Positions 12,836-22,718 of a stretch of 64,000 bases of DNA are shown here, in pieces. This DNA is from Meconema thalassinum (taxonomy: Eukaryota; Arthropoda; Insecta; Orthoptera; Tettigoniidae). How positions within the stretch are numbered: the first letter of the stretch is position 1; each line of letters opens with the position of its first letter. The stretch is from NCBI GenBank assembly GCA_946902985.2, contig OX336392.1, positions 466,824,693 through 466,888,692 on the forward strand. The letters run 5' to 3'. A model generated the notes under the pieces. That model was given only the letters and a program-made list of their open reading frames with translations. It did no database searches and was not told the DNA's origin. The translations under genes were made by a program, and so were the position numbers.

Positions 12836-13340
12836 CCCCCCTGTGGGTGGGGGGTTTAGAATACACCCATGGTATCCCCTGCCTGTCGTAAGAGGCGACT
12901 AAAAGGGGCGACCTTGGCTATACTTTAAGGACTCCGCGTTGTTTTTGTGAATTGGACCCCCAGTGGGTGGGAGGAAGCGAATACATCCACGGTACTCCCT
13001 GCCAGTCGTAAAAGGCGACTAAAAGGGCTTCTCGGAACGGTCCCCTTTCGAGGGTTTGACAGTCAGCTCTAAAAGACATACACCCGTGCGGTATAACTCT
13101 CATTAGGTTATATCGCACTTCTTTCCGTCTCTGCTTTCAGGGTCTGGCAACCAAAATTTCTATATGTGCGTGCTGTTAGGGGATGGGCCACTTACGCTAG
13201 CGACTACGCTCGAAAGCCTGTTCCGGTCTTGGCCGCGCCGACAGGTGGGTGTGCCATGTACCCGTTCAGTAGTATCCGCCTGACTACGCAGGTCCCCGCA
13301 CAGCCGAATGTGTGAGCTGTAAAATCCAGTATATGCCAAG
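12836..13340 (+). promoter_or_regulatory. 5' UTR of the I-type LINE, with a duplicated unit
   Basis: Two diverged copies of a unit of about 65 bp lie at 12843-12907 and 12962-13027, each ending in a GTCGTAA-AGGCGACTAAAAGGG-like block. The position at the extreme 5' end suits an internal promoter of the kind LINEs use. That function is inferred, not seen. Confidence 0.6.
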
Positions 13341-13484
13341 GGGTACATGCCGATACGGCATTGTAAAACATCGGACTCCCGGGCAATGCCTTCCAAGCTA
13401 GGCGGGCCTTGCCCTGGCTGGGTAGTGCCGACTGTGACGGCCCGTGATCGGATGTCGGTGGCATTCGGGGAGGATGATCTGGCC

Positions 13485-14981
13485 ATGGGTTCTAAAAGAA
13501 AAATCCCCTACCAGGGTGGTCGTACACCCAAACAGGGTGGTCCTACACCCAAGTCTTTAACTTTTGATTCCCTACGGGGATCAACCCCCTGGGAACAATC
13601 TGTGCGTGAAAATCTGGGTGCTAACACCCCCAAGTTTCTGGTAGCTACCAGAACAGATGGGGGTGATTTCAAGCTGGTCAAGAGTATTTTGTTTTCTCGC
13701 CACATAGAAGGTGTCTATGGTGAGCTTGAGAAAGTACAAAAGATGAGGAACGGTAGCTTGTTGCTCAAGATTAGGACTGGTGAGCAAGTTGAACGACTTT
13801 TGCAATGTGACCACTTTGGCGGCATTCCCGTCAAAGTGGAAAAGCACACATCCCTGAATCTGGTCCGAGGAGTTATTTTCCACCGGGACCTGATTCTGAA
13901 CACTGACGAGGAGCTCAAGGAGGATATGCAGCACCGTCACGTGACTGATGTCCGGCGCATTACGCGCAAGGTCAACGGTCAAATCGTGGATACTGGTGCT
14001 TTCATTATTTCCTTTGAGCTTTCGGTGCTCCCGGAGAAAGTCAAGGTTACCAGTTACCGTTGTGACGTCCGGCCTTATATTCCTCCACCCATGAGGTGTT
14101 ATAAGTGCCAGAAGTTCGGGCATATGTTATCCCGATGCTCGAGCCCTGACGTCTGCGGAACATGCGGTAAGGTACCACACGAAGCGGAAGAGTGCACAAC
14201 ACCTTATCAGTGCACTAATTGCCCTGGATTTCATTCTCCTCGGGACAGGAACTGCCCTGTCTTCCTGAGTGAGAAGAAAATCCAGGAGATCAAAACCCTG
14301 GATGGTGTCACCTACCAGGAGGCCCGCAAGAAGTACCATACCACGATTTCGCCTCCTCCAACGATCGATTATAGAGCCATAATACCAAATTTGGTCCCGG
14401 CGACCTCATCTTTTGTACCAGCTGTGAAATCTGCAACTGAGTTACCTGTTCCGAAGCCAGCACCTATGATTATAATGGAAAGCCCGAAGGTGACTTCAAC
14501 TCCACCTTCGGCCAGCACGAAGGCTGTGCGAGCGAAGGCTGCTCCGCCCGCACAGCAGGGGAGGAAGTTGAAGACTTACTCCCCACTCTGGAGGATGTCG
14601 AAGTCTTCCTCCCCACCCCAACGGTCGGCGAAAGCCGCGCCGAAGCCGGCGGAGGCGGCATCGTCGACCAGGGTCAGGACTTCGGCTCCTGACCCGTCTA
14701 TATACCTTAAAGAGCCGGGGGCGGGTAAGAAGGGACCCCGCACTACGAATTCCCTTTCTCCAAAAAAGGGGAAGCCATCCGCGCCAACACCTGCGGATGC
14801 TTCTGCGCCTGGGGACGTTTCGGTCCCCAGATCTGCGCGCTCCCCACGGAGATCCCCCCGCCGCCGAACTGCGTCCAGGAAATCTTCCACTGAGTCGATT
14901 CACTCCATGAACTCGCCTGAGGACATGGAGATTATAGTCGACGTAGTGACTGTAGATCCTCCAGAGTCAAAGTTGGAGTAG
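13485..14981 (+). CDS. ORF1: gag-like nucleic-acid-binding protein of the I-type LINE
   Basis: ORF1 proteins coat LINE RNA in the cytoplasm and form the particle used for target-primed reverse transcription. The frame is open from 13347. I prefer the ATG at 13485 (MGSKRKIPYQGG), which starts a basic N-terminus after a low-complexity leader, but 13347 cannot be excluded. Counted from 13347 the protein is 544 residues, or 498 from 13485. A central region (about 13700-14060) has alternating basic and hydrophobic segments. It is followed by three CCHC/CCHC-like zinc knuckles at 14095-14275: CYKCQKFGHMLSRC, then CGTCGKVPHEAEEC, then CTNCPGFHSPRDRNC. The C-terminal third is rich in Pro, Ser, Ala, Lys and Arg. 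No stop or frameshift was seen. ORF2 starts 34 bp after the stop. Confidence 0.85.
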   Translation: MGSKRKIPYQGGRTPKQGGPTPKSLTFDSLRGSTPWEQSVRENLGANTPKFLVATRTDGGDFKLVKSILFSRHIEGVYGELEKVQKMRNGSLLLKIRTGEQVERLLQCDHFGGIPVKVEKHTSLNLVRGVIFHRDLILNTDEELKEDMQHRHVTDVRRITRKVNGQIVDTGAFIISFELSVLPEKVKVTSYRCDVRPYIPPPMRCYKCQKFGHMLSRCSSPDVCGTCGKVPHEAEECTTPYQCTNCPGFHSPRDRNCPVFLSEKKIQEIKTLDGVTYQEARKKYHTTISPPPTIDYRAIIPNLVPATSSFVPAVKSATELPVPKPAPMIIMESPKVTSTPPSASTKAVRAKAAPPAQQGRKLKTYSPLWRMSKSSSPPQRSAKAAPKPAEAASSTRVRTSAPDPSIYLKEPGAGKKGPRTTNSLSPKKGKPSAPTPADASAPGDVSVPRSARSPRRSPRRRTASRKSSTESIHSMNSPEDMEIIVDVVTVDPPESKLE

Positions 14982-15015
14982 CTTGCTGCTCCAACTTATT
15001 CCCTAAGTTCACACA

Positions 15016-18000
15016 ATGGCACTGTTACAGTGGAATTGTAACAGTTATGACAGGCATTTGACAGAGATCCGTCCGCTTATTGCCCAATACGCAGCGAGTA
15101 TAGTCTGCCTACAGGAAACAAACCTCAGACCTGATCACGAGACTGTTCTGAGAGGTTTCCGACTATACTCTAACGAGCGACAAGACGCCGCCCGGGCTTC
15201 CAGGGGCGTTTGTACCTTCGTTCGCTCTGACTGCTATAGTGAGGAGTTTCCACTCGCCACTCCTCTGGAAGCTATTGCAGTTCGCGTGTCCTTGCCTGCT
15301 ATGACAACTGTTTGTAACGTGTACCTTCCACCGAACCAACCCCTTGATATTAATGACGTCTTAGATCTTGTTGATCAACTTCCAGTCCCTTTCCTACTCG
15401 TGGGGGATTTCAACTCTCATCACCCCCAATGGGGATCACCATCTTCCTGCCCCAGAGGAAGGGACGTGGAAGGCTTAATTCAAGGGTTGGATTTATCTCT
15501 ATTAAATACAGGGGAAGCTACACATTTTAGCTTAGCGCACGGCACGTACTCACACATTGACCTGAGTGTGTGTAGCCGTGCGCTGGTCCCCCTATTTGGT
15601 TGGTATGTACACGACGACCTCTGTGACAGTGACCATTTCCCGATCGTTCTTACCCTTCTGAACCAGACGCCCGTGGAGTTCCCCAGTCGTTGGGTTCTTA
15701 AGCGGGCAAATTAGCCCTCGTTTCAAGAACGAGCTGTGTTCGTTGATCTTGGTTGCCGGAGCGTCGATGACGAGGTACAGCACATCACTGATGTGCTTCT
15801 GGCTGCCGCCGAAGAGTCCATTCCCTCCTTTTCTGGGACTCCTCGTCGCAAACTCGTCCCTTGGTGGACAGAGGATATTGCAGCGGCAATAAGAGACCGT
15901 CGTCGAGCTCATAAGCACTACCGTCGGCGTCCAACCATGGCCAATTTGGTGGCGTTTAAGAAATTTCGTGCCAAGGCACGGATTCTTATTCGCCAGAGTA
16001 AGAAACAATCCTGGGAACGGTATGTGTCTTCTATTACGGCACATACCCCCTCCTCTCAAGTGTGGACTAAACTACGACGCATTTCGGGAATTCAGACATC
16101 TTCTACTGTACCGGGAATTTCCATTGCTAATGAACTGGTTACAGATCCATATCGCGTTGCAAACCATCTCGCCTCGTATTTTGCGGATATATCCGGTTCC
16201 GATAACTATGACCCTGCCTTCGTGGCCCTGAAGCGCGAAGCGGAACGTTTCCATCTTAGTTTTGCTTCCCGCGCTTCGGAGGAGTACAACGTGCCCTTTA
16301 TGGAGTGGGAACTCCGCGGAGCGCTGGCGCTCTGCAGGGACACGTCTCCTGGCCCGGATAATATTCACAACCAGATGCTTAAACACCTTAACGATGAGAG
16401 CATTCGCTATTTGCTCAGGGTGTTTAATCGTATCTGGTTGGAAGGTGTGTTTCCAGCGCAATGGCAGGAAGGTATCATTATACCTATCCTGAAGCCCGAT
16501 AAGGATCCCAAATTGTCAGGGAGTTACAGACCTATTTGTCTCACAAACGGTTTGTGCAAGCTCTTTGAGAGGATGGTCAATCGGCGCCTGGTGTGGGTCC
16601 TGGAGAAACGGGGACTCCTGTCTGAATACCAGTGTGGTTTCAGGGCGTCTCGGTGTACCAACGACCATCTGGTACGCCTGGAGACTGCCATACAGGACGC
16701 TTTTCTCCGGAGACAGCACCTAGTCGCTGTTTTCTTTGACCTCGAGAAGGCCTATGTCACCACTTGGCGTTACGGCATCCTCTCTACCCTGCATCAATGG
16801 AAATTCCGAGGTAACTTGCCGGTTTTTATTGCGAATTTTCTGTCCCTTCGCCTGTTCCGTGTCCGAATAGGGGGGACATATTCGCAATATCATATACAGG
16901 AAAACGGAGTCCCACAGGGATCGGTGCTTAGCGTAACATTATTTGCGATTGCCATAAACGGTATAGTCGCTGCTGCTGGTTCAGCAGTGGTACCGTCGCT
17001 ATATGTAGACGACTTCGCTCTACATTATAGTGCGCAAAATATGGCGGTCGCTGAACGACAGCTACAACAAGCTATTCGGAGAGTGGAACGCTGGACACTG
17101 GAGCATGGCTTTCGATTCTCAACCGCTAAGTCCTCGGTTGTCCATTTCTGCCGAAAGCGCACCCTCCATCCAGATCCTGAGCTTTATCTGGGCAATGTAG
17201 CTTTGCCTGTTGTTGCTGCGTACCGGTTCCTTGGGCTCCTTTTCGATCAGAAATTGACGTGGGAACCACACGTGCGGTGTTTGAAAACTGCCTGCGCTAA
17301 GAAACTCAACATGTTGCGGTTTCTTAACGGCACATCATGGGGGGCAGACCGCGCGGTGCTCCTGCGTTTTTATAGATCACTGATTTTATCTAGATTAGAT
17401 TATGGCAGTGTAGCATATGGTTCGGCCCGTAAGTCAGTGCTTGTTAAACTGAACAGTGTCCACCACCGCGGTGTGCGGCTGGCGACGGGTGCCTTTCGGA
17501 CAAGCCCAGTCGTCAGCTTGCTCGCCGAGGCTGGCGTACCTCCTTTACACCTGAGGCGCCAACAAGTACTGCTGACCTATGCTGCAACTATTCGACAGAT
17601 GCCACTTCATCCAAGCTATCCATGTTTGTTTTCCAATCCGAATCGCCGGCTGTATGATGTGCTCGCCCGAGCCACTCGGCCGGCGGGGATTCGCTTGGAT
17701 GACTTATACCGTCAGTTCCGCTTTCCTTCTGTCTCCTGTATCGTCCGAGTACCTAGCAAGGCCCCTCCGTGGATGGTCTCTCGCCCTGATATCATCCTGG
17801 ATCCGCACACCGGCCCCAAGTCGGACACGGACTCCTCCGTCCATCGGAGGCTGTTCCAGTCCGTGGTGACACGGTATCCGGGATCAGGGCTTGTATTCAC
17901 GGACGGTTCGAGGGTAAACGAGAAAGTAGGCTGTGCATTTCTGGTTGAGGATCGTCGGTTTCTCTTTTCACTTCCCGAGGCCTGTAGCGTGTACACTGCG

Positions 18001-18693
18001 GAGCTCTATGTCATCTTAGAGGCTCTGCGGTACACGTTATCAGACGATCACCAGCACTTTCTTGTGTGTACTGACTCTCTGAGTGCGCTGCAAGCGATCG
18101 ATGTGTGTTTCCCGAAGCACCCGTTGGTCCAGCGTGTGCACGACCAGCTCGTCAGTTCGCGTAACGCTGGAACCGGGGTGACCTTTGTGTGGCTTCCTAG
18201 CCACATGGGTATTGCGGGAAACGAGCTTGCTGATCAGGCGGCGAGAGAGGCAGTCGCACTGCCCTCGCTACCATATAAGGTGCCTGCTAGTGATGTGCGC
18301 TCTCAGTTGCGGCATTCGATCCTGTCGCATTGGGAGGAGGCATGGCGTGCCACGCCTCCACCCAACAAACTGAGAGGCATCAAGGAGACAACGAAGGTGT
18401 GGAAATCTTCCTTCCGATCTCTCCGGAAGGAAGCTGTGGTACTCTGTCGACTCCGGATCGGCCCTGGGATTGCTACGCACTCCCACTTGCTGAATAGAGA
18501 GGATCCTCCTGTGTGTACTTGCGGCGCCCACCTAACCGTGGCACACCTTCTCTTGGAGTGTGTGGATCTGGCCGATCTGCGAGGGACTCTTAAACTGCCT
18601 AATACCCTCTCCCTTATTCTCCGTGATGACGGGCCGTCAGCTGACCTCGTCATCCGGTTCATGAGGGAGAGTGGTTACTTTTTTAAGTTTTAA
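15016..18693 (+). pseudogene. ORF2: endonuclease / reverse transcriptase / RNase H of the I-type LINE, one in-frame stop
   Basis: ORF2 nicks the target, reverse-transcribes the LINE RNA onto it and degrades the template. The endonuclease spans about residues 1-220: LQWNCNS at the start, CLQETNL, VGDFNSHHPQWGS and SDHFPIVL near its end. The RT has FFDLEKAY, NGVPQGSVLS and the catalytic YVDD (about 17004-17015). RNase H follows with FTDGSR, YTAELYVI, CTDSLSAL and LPSHMGIAGNELADQAA. A C-terminal CTC...H...C zinc motif lies near 18515-18560. A single TAG at 15712-15714 interrupts one otherwise continuous frame (15016-18693, about 1225 codons). No other damage was seen, so the copy is young and inactive only by this stop, unless it is read through. 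Confidence 0.9.
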
Positions 18694-18936
18694 TATGTAG
18701 TTACGACTTTTAATTCTGGTTATATCTGTTTTATGTTTTTTATTGAGTTCTGTATTATATTGTTCACTATGTCTTATTTGTTTTATCCTTTTTTACCATC
18801 CGCATTTTATTCCTTTTTATTCAAATAAGGCATAATTTTTGGGGCTCACTGTCTGTTTTATAAACACCATTTTCGCTTCATCCATGGCAGTGAGTTGTTT
18901 TTATCTACATCCTTTCATTTCACGTCATTTCATTTC

Positions 18937-19001
18937 ATTAGGGGCCGATAACCTCGATGTTAGGCCCCTTAAAACAACAATTATCATCATCATCATCATC
19001 A
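18937..19001 (+). promoter_or_regulatory. 3' hairpin and (ATC)n tail of the I-type LINE
   Basis: The 3' end reads AGGGGCC, a 16-nt loop, GGCCCCT, then AAAACAACAATT and ATC repeats. This is the same structure and nearly the same sequence as the HTR end; the loop has CTCGATG where most short HTR copies have CTAGATG. LINE reverse transcriptases of the stringent type recognise such 3' ends, so this is the likely recognition element shared with HTR. Confidence 0.8.
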
Positions 19002-19288
19002 ACGGCCTAAGTAGGTCACAGAGAGTGACACGGCTCCAAGAATCCACGCCCATATTCCAGAGCCATTTGACAACTGTCAAGCGCTCAAAATTTCTGTGCT
19101 CAGTGCAGAATTGTATACGCCAACAGCCCAATAATGCAGTATTCTGCTATTATCCCCTGCATTATATTAACAAATAATGTCAGAATTAGTTCATATAACA
19201 ACAGTGATTTAATATGTATTTTCTCTAGGGGTTTTTATAGCTTAAACTCCTTCAAAAGATCTCGTGTTCGTTCCTTGCTGGAATCTAT

Positions 19289-22109
19289 TGAACCCTTTAT
19301 CCGCAGGCTATATAAAGGATTCTAATAATTATTCATCGTCTTTTTATACATTTATACAGACAACAGATATGAGAGCCAGACGCTGTTGGGAAAAGATTGA
19401 GAAATCAGTGGCCGAGAGGACACAATGGTTTAAGCTCCTGTGGTATTTTAGGAGGATGCGTATATATTCTTGAGACATAGACCAGGTGCAACTTTTAGCG
19501 CGAATGTTGGCTTGGGGACGCACACTATGGCTTGTTGCTATGAAGGTTGGCGCCAAGGAAGAAATCGAATGCTACAAGGTAATTGGTCTATCATCATGTG
19601 AACCACTCCCTACGGCAGAAATGTATGTAAAAACGCGCAAAGATATACAAGAGTCTAGGCCAATAATATCAAGACGCCTTGTCTTAGCGGGAGCTCGGCT
19701 TGGGAACGCGCACGGGTCGATTAACGCGGGAGTTATCTACAGATTAATTCCACGATCGATTCAAGCCGGCTACAGCATAATCGTAACCTCCACACTGCTC
19801 CGAACTCAATGATACCGATCGCATGCTAGTCTGATAGTTATTATGGAATATTTTAATAGATCCCCTTCCACACCTACCCTAGTCAGTGTCATTTATAAGG
19901 ATCCAAGATGCTTCGAGGGTCATTCCTATTTTGTTCGTCTGAGGACGGAACGGACCACTAATTTTTGTTCGTTTGAGGACGGAACGTATTACTAATTTTG
20001 TACGTCTGAGGACGGAACATTCATACTCTGCAGATTTTCATGTTTGTGAACATGGAACAGTGTCGTCACATTATAATAAGTATAACTTCAGTGATTTATT
20101 TATAGTCCCAGCATTATCAGTAGGACCAGTTCATCGAAGTGATTCACCAAATAGACTGTCAAGGAATATAGTACTTGATAGGTGAATATAGTAGGAATTA
20201 TATCGTGTGTGTATCTGACAAACTTTATTTAATTCAGCACGTGATGACGTCCTAGAACGAGGATGGATCTGGGAACCAGCAGGACATTTGCCTGAAGATG
20301 TCAATGACCAGATAAACATCTTAAAGGAGATGGCTGCAGACGTAATTCCTGGCGCTGTTTTAAAGGATTGAGTACCAAATAAATTTATTTATTTATTAAA
20401 TCAGCTACGGTGTTATGGGATATTTTTGTAAATATTTGGTTGCTTGCTTGGTAATGTAGATTGTTAGTTTTGTTTTACTGACACATTAAATATGGGACTA
20501 GCCGAGCGTTGTGTAATTTTATATTTTTGTGATTGTATTTGGTTTAACTTTACGCGGGGACGCGTAGCCGATGCTCGTCTCCCTTGCGTAAGTCGCGGTC
20601 AAGCATTGTTATTCGGAGATTTGCCTTACAACAAAAATGGAACTGAATTAATTTGGAGATTAAAAATAGAATTTGGAGGGTAAAAGATTATTTGTGAGTA
20701 GAATCTTATGACGGATCAGGATTATTTTTGATAGTTGCTTTCCAGCAGATTTGAACGGGATGGCACTTTGCACCCGAGTTTCTGTTGTGTGTTTTTGTTA
20801 ATGTGTCTATGGACGCAGTATTGTTGTTGATCTGTTTGAGCCGACCCAGAGTGAGTGTGTTTGAGATTCTGTCCAAGCTATGGGTGCGTATGTGATTTTA
20901 TGATGTGCTAGCGAGAATATATCATGGTGATTATTCTGACTTGCTCCACGTCAACCCAGTTCATGACCTCGCGGGACTGAACTCGTGGTATATATTTGTT
21001 TCTCGCCATCCAGGGGATGCGTGAGATATGTTGATGTTTCCAAAGGGAAAACTGCACCTAGCTTGCCAGACAGAGAGAGGTATTTGAAGGACAGCGTGAC
21101 TCATACAAGAGGGGGGAGCTCAATCAGATAACGTGTCTTGTCATTAGTAACAGATCTGCTTCCTATACTGCAATTTATTGATGTTGTTTTAAATTCACAA
21201 AACCTGATCGGTTATAATGAGTATTGCTTGATTAAATGGGAGCTGTCCATAATTGTAAGGTAGCCACCGAAATTCGTGTTTGTCTGGCGTTTCATATAAA
21301 TGTAAACATAGTTTTTCAGCCGTTAGGCTTGTATTTTGTTGTTGTTGGTTCAATTTTTGGTATGTTTATTTTGATGCGTTCTTGACCCGTGACAAGTTAG
21401 GGTGCGCGGAGCTATGTTCCCAAGTTGATGAGAGCGGTTTTTGGCCTATTTCTGGCATGCTCTTTTTATTCCGTGTGCTCCTGCACCAGTAAGAATCTCA
21501 GGGAGATTCTTCATTTTGTTTAGATTATTAGATCTTGCATGTGTCAGTAGTAGTTGTAGTGTATTAATTAAGGGTGGGTCCCATAGCCGTAGTGTGATTT
21601 AAAAGATGCACTCCGTAAGCAACATGTCTGTTTCAGTTGTAAACGGACTCGCATCAGTACTCAGTTTCATATTAACGAACAGTACACCACACATTTTATA
21701 ACTTCTTGACTATAAAAATGGATTTGTATCCATATGTTGTGACGAGTGAGTTCTTGCCGCTCAAATGCTTATGTTATGATTTTATCATTTATGTGATGCT
21801 GCATTGACATTGTCTTGTTGTGACGAGCGAGTTCCTACCGCTCAGTGTTATTATTATTATTTATTAAGGGGGTGAAAGTCAGGGAGGATTTGTTTTTATT
21901 TATTATTATTATTATGCACATACTTTTCAGTCATAAAATTTATTTTATTCTACTTGTTATTCATTTTATTTCTAGTATAGCCTCTGTCATGAACCTTTCT
22001 ATTCATTAGAGCATGTTGTTTTAAGCGAACTTTGCTGTGTAACGCAGTCAGGACTGAACACGACCCCGTAGACGACTCTCGACAAAACCATGCTTTATTG
22101 AAGGGTGCA
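19289..22109. mobile_element. 2.8-kb TG...CA element with a 4-bp TSD, probably a solo LTR
   Basis: Starts TGAACCCTT and ends AAGGGTGCA, so the ends form a short imperfect inverted repeat (TGNACCCTT). It is flanked by CTAT (19285-19288 and 22110-22113). The right Ty3 LTR has CTAT once at 36652-36655, which proves an insertion. No protein domain is recognised in 2821 bp. Inside are three copies of GTTCGTCTGAGGACGGAAC-like repeats (19932-20028) and two of a TTGTGACGAG-GAGTTC-like unit (about 21739 and 21817). TG/CA ends plus a 4-bp TSD fit a solo LTR; a non-autonomous LTR element is the alternative. Confidence 0.72.
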
Positions 22110-22278
22110 CTATATTCTGAGCTCATCTATCTCTGAGACTCCACGTTCGACACCAGTCAGCCTAACACCGTTGGGTTCATATTCCCCTTGCAAAACTTAT
22201 AGAAGTCAATTGCAAGTGACCTTCTGTAAGTCACCGGCTGACTGTCCCAACCGTCCTTGTTTACACTAAGCGGTCATT

Positions 22279-22718
22279 CTACTCGTCTGCCTGTGAGTGT
22301 GTCTGTCTACCTCCCCCTTCCATTCTGAGCTCAACTCTTAGACGTGCATTGTCCCTGCGTAGGGCTTCATTCCAGGCTTCAACCTCCCCAGCGACTTCGA
22401 CCATTTCTTTATATAGCAGTCGTAGACACTTGCATTGCGCCTGTCTGCTTCCTTCTCTGGGCAAGCTGCTCGTTTTCCTTTCCGTCCCGCTGCATGAGCC
22501 TTCAAGGTTGTCTGCCTGGCCGACTTTGCTGTCCACGTCCACTTGGGTGTGCGCTGCTATAGCTTCCTTTTGTTCATCAAATTCTTCTGGTGAATGATAA
22601 ATTTTGAGGTTGGCCGCATTCATAACCTCGTTTCCTGTTTCTAAATGCCTTATTCTATATGCATTATTCTGTAGGTCTCTTATAACTTCGAACGGGCCGT
22701 GATATCCGAAATTGAATT
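22279..22718 (-). pseudogene. pol: Ty3 pol: integrase C-terminal domain and tail
   Basis: The 3'-most piece of pol. It contains the integrase C-terminal GPF motif (HGPFEVIRD) that binds DNA ends, then a hydrophilic tail with a Lys/Glu/Arg-rich stretch, and stops at 22279. It is separated from the rest of integrase by the Helentron-like insertion at about 22719-24362. The flanking codons join in frame across that insertion. The stop lies about 90 bp upstream of the polypurine tract. Confidence 0.82.

Larger units (their letters stand above)
12836..19001 (+). mobile_element. Full-length I-type LINE (about 6.17 kb)
   Basis: A complete non-LTR retrotransposon: 5' UTR with an internal repeat, ORF1 (gag-like), ORF2 (endonuclease, RT, RNase H) and a 3' end with a hairpin and (ATC)n. 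The 13-bp TSD acggcctaagtag lies at 12823-12835 and 19002-19014. The right Ty3 LTR carries it once at 34880-34892. The 3' terminal sequence (18937-19001) is nearly identical to the HTR tail. RNase H, a gag with zinc knuckles and the RT wording point to the I superfamily. Confidence 0.92.
9064..22179 (-). repeat. Left (3') LTR of the Ty3 element, interrupted four times
   Basis: Native LTR pieces are 9064-9876, 10618-10789, 11535-12835, 19015-19288 and 22114-22179. Inserts are two HTR copies, the I-type LINE and a 2.8-kb TG...CA element. Sampled stretches match the right LTR with only scattered differences. The LTR holds an internal direct repeat with about 130-bp period (atgttgaagtccg at 12128 and 12258). 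Confidence 0.85.

Noticed and set aside
22279..22623. Independent gene for the hydrophilic protein at the end of pol
   Set aside because: Its frame continues the integrase C-terminal domain once the Helentron-like insertion is discounted, so it is the pol tail.
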